A DNA stretch of 14,693 nucleotides from positions 1 through 14,693 of the forward strand of contig JBLHVV010000079.1 of assembly GCA_047628755.1 (NCBI GenBank). The letters run 5' to 3'. The stretch is from Bermanella sp047628755. Lineage in GTDB: Bacteria; Pseudomonadota; Gammaproteobacteria; Pseudomonadales; Oceanobacteraceae. A program made the position numbers and the translations under genes. Of this stretch, positions 5,672 through 13,371 are shown in pieces; position 1 is the stretch's first letter, and the number at the start of each line of letters is the position of its first letter. The notes below the pieces were generated by a model. It was not told the origin of the DNA and ran no database searches. It saw only the letters and a program-made list of their open reading frames with translations.

Positions 5672-8218
5672 ATGTCAGCAACTCAGAACATCGTTGTAAT
5701 CGGCAACGGCATGGTAGGTCACAAGTTTTTAGAGAGCCTTGTGACTATGGACCCGTCACAGAACTTCAAGTTAACTGTTTTGTGCGAAGAACCTCGCGCC
5801 GCTTACGACCGCGTTTACCTTTCATCTTATTTTGCAGGTAAAACAGCTGAAGATTTAAGCTTGGTAAGTGAAGGCTTTTTTGAAAAACACAATATCGACA
5901 TCAAGCTAAACTGCAAAGCGCAAAGCATTGATCGTAACGCTAAAACTGTCACCACAGAAGATGGAGAAACAGTCTGCTACGATAAATTGGTTTTAGCCAC
6001 AGGTTCTTTCCCATTTGTTCCACCAGTACCTGGTCATGACAGAGATCATTGCCCTGTTTACCGCACTATCGAAGATTTAGAACACATTAAAGCATCAGCT
6101 GAAGGCGCTAAAGTAGGCGTTGTGGTTGGCGGTGGTTTATTAGGCTTAGAAGCCGCCAACGCATTAAAGGATTTAGGCTTAGAAACCCATGTGGTTGAAT
6201 TTGCGCCACGCTTAATGGCCGTTCAAGTGGACGAAGCCGGTGGTGCATTATTAAAAACTAAAATTGAAGAAATGGGTGTAAAAGTACACACAGGTAAAAA
6301 TACTCAAAACATCACTGATGGTGACCAATGCTTCCATAAGATGGAATTTGCAGATGGTGGATCACTAGAAACGGATGTTATTTTATTCAGTGCGGGTATT
6401 CGTCCACAAGACGCTATTGCTCGTGCCTCTGATATTGAACTGGGCCCAAGAGGCGGTATTTCAATTAACGACCATTGCCAAACATCTGATCCAGATGTTT
6501 ATGCGATCGGTGAATGTGCGCTATGGGGCGGCATGATCTACGGATTAGTTGCCCCAGGTTATAACATGGCAAAAATAGCCGCACAGCATATTTCAAAAGC
6601 AGGCACTGATACATTTGATGGTGCCGACATGAGCACCAAGCTAAAATTATTGGGTGTTGACGTGGCTTCTATTGGCGACTGTCATGCCCGCACAGAAGGC
6701 TCGTTAAGCTACGCGTACTCAGACGAAGTTAACCAAGTTTATAAAAAAATTGTAGTGAGCGCCGATAAAAAAACCTTGCTAGGCGTGGTTATGATTGGCG
6801 ATGCCGAAGACTACGGTAACTTACTGCAGCTGGTATTAAATAAAATTGAATTACCCGCTAACCCTGAAGCGTTGATATTACCTTCTATGGACGGCATGGA
6901 AAAACCGGCATTAGGCACAGACGCGTTACCAGACACTGCACAAATTTGTTCGTGCAACGATGTAAGCAAAGGTGCTATTTGTAGCAGCGTACAAAGTGGT
7001 GCACAGACCATTGGCGCTGTGAAAGCTGCCACTTCTGCGGGTACTTCTTGCGGTGGTTGTACTGCACTGGTCACGCAGGTATTAAACGCTGAACTATTGA
7101 ACTTAGGTGTGGAAGTTAACACTGATATTTGTGAGCATTTTCCACTTACCCGTCAAGATATTTATACCATTGTAAAAGTTGAAGGCATCAAAACTTTTAA
7201 TGAATTGCTGAGCAAGCATGGTAAAGGTCATGGTTGTGAAATTTGCAAACCGCTGGTTGGCTCGGTATTAGCATCGGTATGGAACGAATACGTTTTAGAC
7301 GACAAACATATTGGCCTACAAGATACTAACGACATATACCTAGGCAATATGCAAAAAGACGGTACTTACTCTGTTGTACCCCGCATGCCAGCCGGTGAAG
7401 TAACTCCAGATGGTTTAATTGAAATAGGCCAAATTGCAAAAGACTATGGCTTGTACACCAAACTAACTGGTGGCCAGCGTGTGGATTTATTTGGCGCGCA
7501 ATTGCATGAGCTTCCTGGAATTTGGAAACGCTTAATTGATGCAGGCTTTGAAACGGGTCACGCTTATGGCAAATCATTACGTACCGTTAAGTCGTGCGTA
7601 GGCTCTACTTGGTGCCGTTTTGGTGTCGATGATTCAGTCAGCCTAGCCATTGAATTAGAGGATCGGTACAAAGGTCTGCGCGCTCCGCATAAAATTAAAT
7701 TTGCTGTTTCTGGTTGTACTCGCGAATGTGCTGAAGCACAGAGTAAAGATGTGGGTGTCATTGCCACTGAAAATGGCTGGAATATGTACGTCTGTGGTAA
7801 CGGTGGTATGAAGCCCCGTCACACCGATTTACTGGCGCAAGATTTAGACAAAGAAACACTCATTAAATACATAGACCGATTTTTAATGTTCTATGTAAAA
7901 ACGGCCGATCGCCTGCAACGTACCAGTGTATGGATGGACAATCTAGAAGGTGGCCTAGACTACCTTAAAGAAGTCGTACTTGAAGACAAACTGGGCTTAG
8001 CTGAAGAACTAGAAGCACAAATGCAAAGTCTTGTTGGCACCTATCAGTGTGAATGGAAAACGACCCTAGAAAACCCTGAAAAATTAAAGCGTTTCAGTCA
8101 CTTTATTAACGCTGATTCAAAAGATGAGAATATACAACTTGTTAAAGAGCGTGGTCAACTTCGCCCTGCAAGTGAAAGTGAGCGCCTGAATAAAAAAGAT
8201 TTAATCGCTGTTAGTTAA
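5672..8218 (+). CDS. nirB: Assimilatory NADH-dependent nitrite reductase, large subunit
   Basis: Cytoplasmic enzyme reducing nitrite to ammonium with NAD(P)H, FAD, Fe-S clusters and siroheme. At 848 residues it matches the E. coli NirB length. Domains in order: FAD-binding Rossmann fold (GNGMVG, 11-16); NAD-binding fold (GGGLLG, 153-158); a BFD-like [2Fe-2S] domain with C426-x-C428 and C460-xx-C463; a linker with the NirB hallmark GHGCEICKP; a ferredoxin-like half-domain; and the siroheme/[4Fe-4S] site C642-x5-C648 and C682-x3-C686. All expected ligands are present and no frameshift is seen. The ATG follows GGAGAG. It is first in an operon with nirD, a NasC-like flavoprotein and nasA, driven by a sigma-54 promoter with NtrC-like sites. 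The biosynthetic context and NasA partner favour ammonium assimilation rather than respiratory nitrite detoxification. Confidence 0.97.
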   Translation: MSATQNIVVIGNGMVGHKFLESLVTMDPSQNFKLTVLCEEPRAAYDRVYLSSYFAGKTAEDLSLVSEGFFEKHNIDIKLNCKAQSIDRNAKTVTTEDGETVCYDKLVLATGSFPFVPPVPGHDRDHCPVYRTIEDLEHIKASAEGAKVGVVVGGGLLGLEAANALKDLGLETHVVEFAPRLMAVQVDEAGGALLKTKIEEMGVKVHTGKNTQNITDGDQCFHKMEFADGGSLETDVILFSAGIRPQDAIARASDIELGPRGGISINDHCQTSDPDVYAIGECALWGGMIYGLVAPGYNMAKIAAQHISKAGTDTFDGADMSTKLKLLGVDVASIGDCHARTEGSLSYAYSDEVNQVYKKIVVSADKKTLLGVVMIGDAEDYGNLLQLVLNKIELPANPEALILPSMDGMEKPALGTDALPDTAQICSCNDVSKGAICSSVQSGAQTIGAVKAATSAGTSCGGCTALVTQVLNAELLNLGVEVNTDICEHFPLTRQDIYTIVKVEGIKTFNELLSKHGKGHGCEICKPLVGSVLASVWNEYVLDDKHIGLQDTNDIYLGNMQKDGTYSVVPRMPAGEVTPDGLIEIGQIAKDYGLYTKLTGGQRVDLFGAQLHELPGIWKRLIDAGFETGHAYGKSLRTVKSCVGSTWCRFGVDDSVSLAIELEDRYKGLRAPHKIKFAVSGCTRECAEAQSKDVGVIATENGWNMYVCGNGGMKPRHTDLLAQDLDKETLIKYIDRFLMFYVKTADRLQRTSVWMDNLEGGLDYLKEVVLEDKLGLAEELEAQMQSLVGTYQCEWKTTLENPEKLKRFSHFINADSKDENIQLVKERGQLRPASESERLNKKDLIAVS

Positions 8219-8250
8219 ATCGCCGTCACGCTGCTACTTTCATATTAAAT

Positions 8251-8284
8251 ATGCATATAAGTGCCCTAAAGCACTTATATGCAT
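8251..8284 (+). promoter_or_regulatory. Perfect 14-bp hairpin between nirB and nirD
   Basis: ATGCATATAAGTGC (8251-8264) and GCACTTATATGCAT (8271-8284) are exact inverted copies around the loop CCTAAA. It lies in the 106-bp gap between nirB and nirD. No T-tract follows, so it is not a standard terminator. It may set relative nirB and nirD levels by mRNA processing or by blocking exonucleases. Confidence 0.6.
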
Positions 8285-8324
8285 CTGAAGATACACACCA
8301 AGAATTGAAAAAATAGGTATTAAC

Positions 8325-8651
8325 ATGACAGACTTTGTTGATGTATGCGCACTAAACGATATAAATATAGACACAGGTGTATGCGCACTTGTAAACGGCC
8401 AGCAAGTGGCTATTTTTAGACCTGCCGCCACCACAGAATTATTTGCCATAGGAAATTTTGATCCTTTTGGTAAAGCCAATGTATTAAGCCGTGGCTTAAT
8501 CAGTGATGTGAAAGGTTACCTGACTGTTGCCAGCCCTTTATACAAGCAACACTTTGTATTAGCCGATGGAACGTGTTTAGAAGACGACACGGTTACCATT
8601 CCAACATATCAAGTAAAAATAGAAGGCGATCGCGTTTTAGTGGCCGCTTAA
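8325..8651 (+). CDS. nirD: Nitrite reductase (NADH), small subunit
   Basis: A 108-residue partner of NirB, close to the usual NirD length. It has the Rieske-like beta fold (AIFRPAATTELFAIGNFDPFGKANVLSRGL, then TVASPLYKQHFVLADGTCLED) but lacks the CxH and CxxH cluster ligands of true Rieske proteins, as is normal for NirD. It is thought to support assembly or stability of the NirBD complex rather than carry electrons. It lies 106 bp after nirB, an unusually wide gap for this pair, with a perfect hairpin in the gap. The ribosome site is weak (an AGG in AATAGGTATT). The stretch after nirD to the next gene is very T-rich. Confidence 0.95.
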   Translation: MTDFVDVCALNDINIDTGVCALVNGQQVAIFRPAATTELFAIGNFDPFGKANVLSRGLISDVKGYLTVASPLYKQHFVLADGTCLEDDTVTIPTYQVKIEGDRVLVAA

Positions 8652-8698
8652 TATTTTTAACATAGTTTTTTTACTTTTTTTGTTTGGACGTTCATATC

Positions 8699-9946
8699 AT
8701 GAATAAACCAAAGCTAGTCTTAATCGGTAATGGAATGGCAGGGGCAAAATTATTAGAAGAGCTAATGATAAGCTGCCCAGACCAATACGACATTTCTGTG
8801 TTTGGTGACGAACCCTATGGTAACTACAATCGAATTATGTTGTCTCCCTTGCTTGCTGGCGAAAAAACACTTGAAGAAATAATGATTTTTGATCGTCAGT
8901 GGTATAAGGATAATAATATTGCCTTATATGCCGGTGCAGAGAAGTTCATCACAAGAATAGACCGTGTAAAAAAAACAGTTATAACAAGCGATGGATCTAC
9001 CACACCCTATGACCGCTTAGTGATTGCCACTGGTTCGAAACCTTTCATACTGCCTGTTCCTGGTACCAATTTAGACGGCGTCATGAGCTTTCGTGATATA
9101 GCCGATGTGGACAATATGATAATTGCCGCTAATACCTATAAAAAGGCTGTTGTTATAGGAGCTGGGTTATTAGGCCTAGAAGCAGCCATGGGGTTGTCTG
9201 GCCGAGGCATGGACGTAACCGTCATCCATAATAATGAAATACCGTTAAACCGTCAGTTAGACCAAGAAGCAGGCGAACTGCTTAAGCAAGAGCTAAGCAG
9301 CAAAGGTCTTACGTTTAAAATGAGCGCTGTTACCGAACAACTTGTTGGCGACGAATCAGGACATGTTAAAAAGCTAGTGCTTAAAGATGGCAGTGAAATA
9401 GAAACTGACTTAGTCATTATGGCCATAGGTATTCGCCCTAATTTCAAACTGGCTAAAAAAGCAGGTGTTCATTGTGAACGGGGTATTATGGTCAGTGATA
9501 CCTTACAAACTTACGACCCCACTATTTATGCCTTAGGTGAGTGCATTCAGCATAGGGGGGACACCTTTGGTATGGTTGCACCGCTTTATGATCAAGCACG
9601 GGTATTAGCCAATCAATTGAGTGAGCATGGTGTTGCCATTTTCAAAACGCTCCCTACTGCCACAAAATTAAAAGTCACGGGTGTTAATTTATTCTCTGTG
9701 GGTAACTTTTTAGGAGATGATGAATGCAACAACATTTGTTATCGAGATAAGTCTAGAGGCATTTACAAAAAAATTGTGATTAAAGATTCAAAAGTTCAAG
9801 GTGTAGTTTTATATGGGGATACTCAAGACGGGGGATTTTATAACGAGTTAATGGATAATAAAATAGATATCACTGACATGCGCCCTTACCTTCTTTTTGG
9901 CAAAGCTTTATGTGAAGAACAACTAAAAAACAGCGTGGCTGCATAA
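8699..9946 (+). CDS. NasC-like FAD/NADH oxidoreductase, electron donor for nitrate reductase
   Basis: Cytoplasmic flavoprotein of 415 residues predicted to take electrons from NADH and pass them to NasA. It has an N-terminal FAD fold (GNGMAG, 10-15), VIATGSKPF, an NAD fold (GAGLLG, 154-159) and the C-terminal FAD motif TIYALGEC. It aligns along its length with the N-terminal flavoprotein half of NirB in the same operon. The ATG at 8699 is preferred over an in-frame TTG at 8684: it sits nine bases after GGACG, and the protein then opens directly with the Rossmann strand, whereas the TTG lies in a T-rich tract with no ribosome site. Its stop overlaps the nasA start by one base (TAATG), implying coupled translation. 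The name nasC follows Klebsiella usage; Bacillus calls the equivalent nasB. It has no [2Fe-2S] domain of its own; that sits at the NasA C-terminus. Confidence 0.88.
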   Translation: MNKPKLVLIGNGMAGAKLLEELMISCPDQYDISVFGDEPYGNYNRIMLSPLLAGEKTLEEIMIFDRQWYKDNNIALYAGAEKFITRIDRVKKTVITSDGSTTPYDRLVIATGSKPFILPVPGTNLDGVMSFRDIADVDNMIIAANTYKKAVVIGAGLLGLEAAMGLSGRGMDVTVIHNNEIPLNRQLDQEAGELLKQELSSKGLTFKMSAVTEQLVGDESGHVKKLVLKDGSEIETDLVIMAIGIRPNFKLAKKAGVHCERGIMVSDTLQTYDPTIYALGECIQHRGDTFGMVAPLYDQARVLANQLSEHGVAIFKTLPTATKLKVTGVNLFSVGNFLGDDECNNICYRDKSRGIYKKIVIKDSKVQGVVLYGDTQDGGFYNELMDNKIDITDMRPYLLFGKALCEEQLKNSVAA

Positions 9947-12684
9947 TGATTACCCAGGTTGGACCGTTAATATCAAGCGATAAAATCACTTCGAAGCTTA
10001 TTAAAAAAACAGTTTGTGCTTATTGCGGAGTAGGCTGCGGTATAACAGCAGAAATCAATGAAACTGATAGGACTGTTACCGTGGTGGGAAGTGATCATCC
10101 TGCTAACTTTGGTCGTCTATGCTCGAAGGGGTCGGCCTTGTCCGATACCATCAGTTTAGACGAACGTTTATTAGAACCTGAAATAGACGGGCAACAAGTC
10201 ACATGGGATCAAGCCCTGAATAAAGTAGCCAATGGGTTTTCTGACATCATAAAGCAACACGGCCCTGACTCTGTGGCATTTTATGTTTCAGGTCAGTTAT
10301 TAACTGAAGATTATTATGTAGCTAATAAATTAATGAAAGGGTTTATTGGCAGTGGTAATATCGATACTAACAGTCGCTTGTGCATGTCGTCGTCGGTTGT
10401 AGGTCACAAGCGTGCATTTGGCGCAGATACAGTGCCTGGTTGTTACGAAGATTTTGAGCAAGCAGAATTAATTACCCTTGTGGGCAGCAATACAGCTTGG
10501 TGTCATCCTGTTTTATTTCAACGTATTAAAAAATATAAAGAAGCTAACCCTAACGTAAAAGTTGTGGTGATTGATCCACGTAAAACACAAACATGTGACA
10601 TTGCAGACTTACATTTGCCACTAGATCTAGGGACTGATACTTGGTTATTTAATGGTTTATTAAATGCATTAAATCAAAACAAGAAAATAAATCACACATA
10701 TGTTAATGAACATTGTGAAGGTTTGGATTCTGCTATTCTGGCCGCTGAAAAATCAAGTGGTAATATTTTTGAACTGGCTGAACAATTGAACTTAGATGAA
10801 CGCGATTTATCGACGTTTTTTGATTGGTTTAGTCATACTGAAAAATCCGTAACACTTTATAGCCAAGGTGTTAACCAAAGTTCTTCGGGCACAGATAAAG
10901 TAAACAGTATTATTAACTGCCATCTTGCCACTGGCCGTATTGGTAAAGAAGGTATGGGACCGTTTTCTATGACAGGCCAACCTAACGCTATGGGTGGTCG
11001 TGAAGTCGGTGGACTTGCTAACACACTAGCTGCACACATGGACTTTGATGAAGACAGTATTGATAGAGTAAAACGGTATTGGGATGCGCCGAACATAGCC
11101 ACTAAACCGGGATTAATGGCTGTTGATATGTTTAACGCCATTGAGTCTGGGAAAATAAAAGCCGTTTGGATTATGGCTACTAATCCAGTGGTGAGCCTGC
11201 CTAATGCAAACCAAGTAAAGCGGGCTTTGGAAAAGTGTGAACTTGTTGTTGTCAGTGACTGCATTGCTGATACCGATACTGTGCGCCTTGCTAATGTGAA
11301 GCTTCCTGCCACTGGCTGGAGCGAAAAAGACGGCACTGTCACTAACAGTGAACGTCGAATAAGTCGCCAGCGTGGTTTATTACCTAATGCAGGGAATGCC
11401 CAACACGACTGGTGGATTATTAATGAAGTTGCAAAACGTATGGGATTTGAAGCTGGATTTAGTCATGCTAACCAAGCTGAAATTTTTCGCGAACACGCTG
11501 CACTTTCTGGATTTGAAAATTCACTAAAAAGCACTTTAAAACAAAGCAATCGATTGCGTGACTTTGACATATCTGGGCTGCAAAACTTTAGTGATCAAGA
11601 GTACGAAGATTTTGCCCCTATTCAATGGCCTGTAAATACTGAACACCCTGAAGGTTTGAAACGTTTTTTTGAAAACGGACAATTTTTTACGCCCAATCGT
11701 AAAGCAAAGATTTTAGCGCTAGAACCAAAGCTACCGATTAACTTGCCTACCCATGATTATCCGCTGCGCTTAAATACCGGCCGAATTCGTGATCAATGGC
11801 ACACCATGACGCGTACTGCATTAGCGTCTAAATTAAATCAACATATTAGTGAACCTTTTGTTGAAGTGAATACAAAAGATGCAAAACAGTTAAGACTTAA
11901 TGATGGTCAGCTGGTTAATGTAAATAGTAAATGGGGTCATATGCTAGGCCGCTTAATTATTAATGATAACTGCAAAAAGGGTGACATATTTGCGCCTATG
12001 CACTGGACTCAAGCGTTGTCTAAAAATGGACGCATCAATACGGTTGTGAATCCTGAAGTCGATACATTTAGCAAACAGCCTGAAAGTAAACATACCCCTG
12101 TTAACGTTTCAGCTTACGATGCCAAATGGTTTGGTTTTGCATTAAGTCGAGAGGAAATTAGTTGGCCTAATTGCGATTATATTGTTAGCGCAAAAGGCAA
12201 AGAACATAATCGCTTAGAAATAGCAGATTACAACACGCTAGAAGACCCAATTAATACCATGATTAATTGGCTAGGTTTCGATAACGCACACAAAATTGAG
12301 CAGGCTGGTTTGGAGTTACTGACCTATCAAGACGAAAGCAGCCGTCTTTTTAGAGTTGCATTAATAGACAACCAGGGTGCGTTACAAGGTTTAGTCATGA
12401 TCGCACCCAATCAGCATTTACCAGAGCGTACCTGGCTGGGTATGCAGTTTAATAAAACCTCTCTTGATTCACGCTCACGTAGAGCCCTGTTAAGTGGCTA
12501 TGCACCAGCAGGCGAAGACATTGGCCGTATTGTTTGCGCATGCTTTAGTGTGGGCGAAAAAACAATTGAAAAAGCCATAAAAGGTGGTTGTGAAAATGCG
12601 GCAGAAGTAGGAGCTGAAATAAAAGCAGGGACTAACTGTGGCAGTTGTGTGCCAGAGATTAAGCAGATAATTTTGAGGTGTTGA
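9946..12684 (+). CDS. nasA: Assimilatory nitrate reductase, molybdenum catalytic subunit
   Basis: A 912-residue cytoplasmic molybdoenzyme reducing nitrate to nitrite. There is no Tat signal (no twin-arginine near the start), which separates it from periplasmic NapA. The N-terminal [4Fe-4S] site is C24-xx-C27-xxx-C31 and C59 (CAYCGVGC, then CSKG). The molybdenum-ligand cysteine is C146 in NSRLCMSS. Molybdopterin-guanine-dinucleotide contacts include TGQPNAMGGREVGG and the C-terminal NTGRIRDQWHTMTR block. The last 50 residues form a BFD-like [2Fe-2S] domain with C864-x-C866 and C898-xx-C901, the NasA type seen in Klebsiella. Translation starts at an ATG overlapping the previous stop (TAATG). 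It is last in the operon; only weak hairpins follow, so its terminator is not clear. Confidence 0.96.
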   Translation: MITQVGPLISSDKITSKLIKKTVCAYCGVGCGITAEINETDRTVTVVGSDHPANFGRLCSKGSALSDTISLDERLLEPEIDGQQVTWDQALNKVANGFSDIIKQHGPDSVAFYVSGQLLTEDYYVANKLMKGFIGSGNIDTNSRLCMSSSVVGHKRAFGADTVPGCYEDFEQAELITLVGSNTAWCHPVLFQRIKKYKEANPNVKVVVIDPRKTQTCDIADLHLPLDLGTDTWLFNGLLNALNQNKKINHTYVNEHCEGLDSAILAAEKSSGNIFELAEQLNLDERDLSTFFDWFSHTEKSVTLYSQGVNQSSSGTDKVNSIINCHLATGRIGKEGMGPFSMTGQPNAMGGREVGGLANTLAAHMDFDEDSIDRVKRYWDAPNIATKPGLMAVDMFNAIESGKIKAVWIMATNPVVSLPNANQVKRALEKCELVVVSDCIADTDTVRLANVKLPATGWSEKDGTVTNSERRISRQRGLLPNAGNAQHDWWIINEVAKRMGFEAGFSHANQAEIFREHAALSGFENSLKSTLKQSNRLRDFDISGLQNFSDQEYEDFAPIQWPVNTEHPEGLKRFFENGQFFTPNRKAKILALEPKLPINLPTHDYPLRLNTGRIRDQWHTMTRTALASKLNQHISEPFVEVNTKDAKQLRLNDGQLVNVNSKWGHMLGRLIINDNCKKGDIFAPMHWTQALSKNGRINTVVNPEVDTFSKQPESKHTPVNVSAYDAKWFGFALSREEISWPNCDYIVSAKGKEHNRLEIADYNTLEDPINTMINWLGFDNAHKIEQAGLELLTYQDESSRLFRVALIDNQGALQGLVMIAPNQHLPERTWLGMQFNKTSLDSRSRRALLSGYAPAGEDIGRIVCACFSVGEKTIEKAIKGGCENAAEVGAEIKAGTNCGSCVPEIKQIILRC

Positions 12685-12734
12685 CATTTTAAATGTAACC
12701 GTAACTGTAACTGATAACTTAACCTATACCAAGT

Positions 12735-12748
12735 GCCATAGCTATGGC
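12735..12748. repeat. Perfect palindrome between nasA and ppa
   Basis: GCCATAGCTATGGC is self-complementary. As RNA it gives a five-pair stem (GCCAT/ATGGC) on a four-base loop. A second small inverted repeat, ACAGG/CCTGT (12757-12761 and 12770-12774), follows about 10 bp before TTAGTTTTTATT. Together they may form a weak nasA terminator, but neither is convincing alone. Confidence 0.4.
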
Positions 12749-12780
12749 TCTAGCCCACAGGTCAAACAGCCTGTATGATC

Positions 12781-12809
12781 TTGATTAGTTTTTATTAACC
12801 AAATATATA
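12781..12809 (+). promoter_or_regulatory. Candidate sigma-70 promoter of ppa
   Basis: TTGATT (12781-12786) and TATATA (12804-12809) are separated by 17 bases, each matching four of six consensus positions. Transcription would start about 15-20 bases before the ppa ATG, whose ribosome site is AGGA in CATAGGATTCAC. This fits constitutive expression independent of the nitrogen operon. Confidence 0.45.
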
Positions 12810-12832
12810 GTCCGTTAAATCATAGGATTCAC

Positions 12833-13369
12833 ATGAATTTTGATCTAATACCTGTAGGCAAAGACGCTCCTGAAGATATCTTCGTCGTTATTGAGATTCC
12901 AGCTAACTCTAATCCTATAAAATACGAAATTGATAAAGACATGGGCGGCGCGTTAATGGTTGACCGTTTCATGGCTACTCCTATGTTTTACCCTGCCAAC
13001 TATGGCTTTGTTAACCACACGTTAGCTGACGATGGCGATGCACTAGACGTATTAGTGATCACACCATACCCAGTGCAAGCGGGCGCAATAATTCGCTGTC
13101 GCCCTGTTGGCGTATTAAACATGACCGATGAAGCCGGTGAAGACGCCAAACTTTTAGCTGTTCCACACTCTAAAATCAGCAAAGCCTACGAAGATGTTCA
13201 TGACATTGAAGACGTTCCTAAGCTGCTTCGCGACCAGATTGCTCATTTCTTCGAGAATTACAAAGATCTGGAAGAAGGCAAATGGGTTAAAGTTGATGGC
13301 TGGGGCAATGCAGCTGAAGCTAAACAAGCCATATTAGACAGCATGGCGGCGTACCAAGCGGCTAAATAG
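12833..13369 (+). CDS. ppa: Inorganic pyrophosphatase, family I
   Basis: Soluble cytoplasmic enzyme that hydrolyses pyrophosphate to phosphate, pulling biosynthetic reactions forward. At 178 residues it is the standard bacterial hexameric length (E. coli 176). The metal-binding signature is D67-G-D69-A-L-D72 (DGDALDVLV), equivalent to D65, D67 and D70 of E. coli, with alanine where proline is most common. Other conserved blocks are KYEIDK (30-35), MFYPANYGFV (51-60) and the ENYKDLEEGKWVKVDGWG segment. It probably has its own promoter and is not part of the nitrogen operon. It ends two bases from the stop of convergent fabV, so the transcripts must overlap or terminate within each other's genes. 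Confidence 0.97.
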   Translation: MNFDLIPVGKDAPEDIFVVIEIPANSNPIKYEIDKDMGGALMVDRFMATPMFYPANYGFVNHTLADDGDALDVLVITPYPVQAGAIIRCRPVGVLNMTDEAGEDAKLLAVPHSKISKAYEDVHDIEDVPKLLRDQIAHFFENYKDLEEGKWVKVDGWGNAAEAKQAILDSMAAYQAAK

Positions 13370-13371
13370 CG

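Noticed and set aside
8684..8698. TTG start giving a five-residue longer NasC-like protein
   Set aside because: The ATG at 8699 has GGACG at good spacing, and the Rossmann strand begins right after it; the TTG has no ribosome site.
9946..12684. Periplasmic (Nap) or formate dehydrogenase identity for the molybdoenzyme
   Set aside because: It has no twin-arginine signal, has a C-terminal BFD-like [2Fe-2S] domain, uses cysteine as the metal ligand, and sits with nirBD: all the assimilatory NasA pattern.
12757..12795. Rho-independent terminator after nasA
   Set aside because: The ACAGG/CCTGT stem is only five pairs and the T-rich stretch begins about 10 bases later, so it is not convincing.
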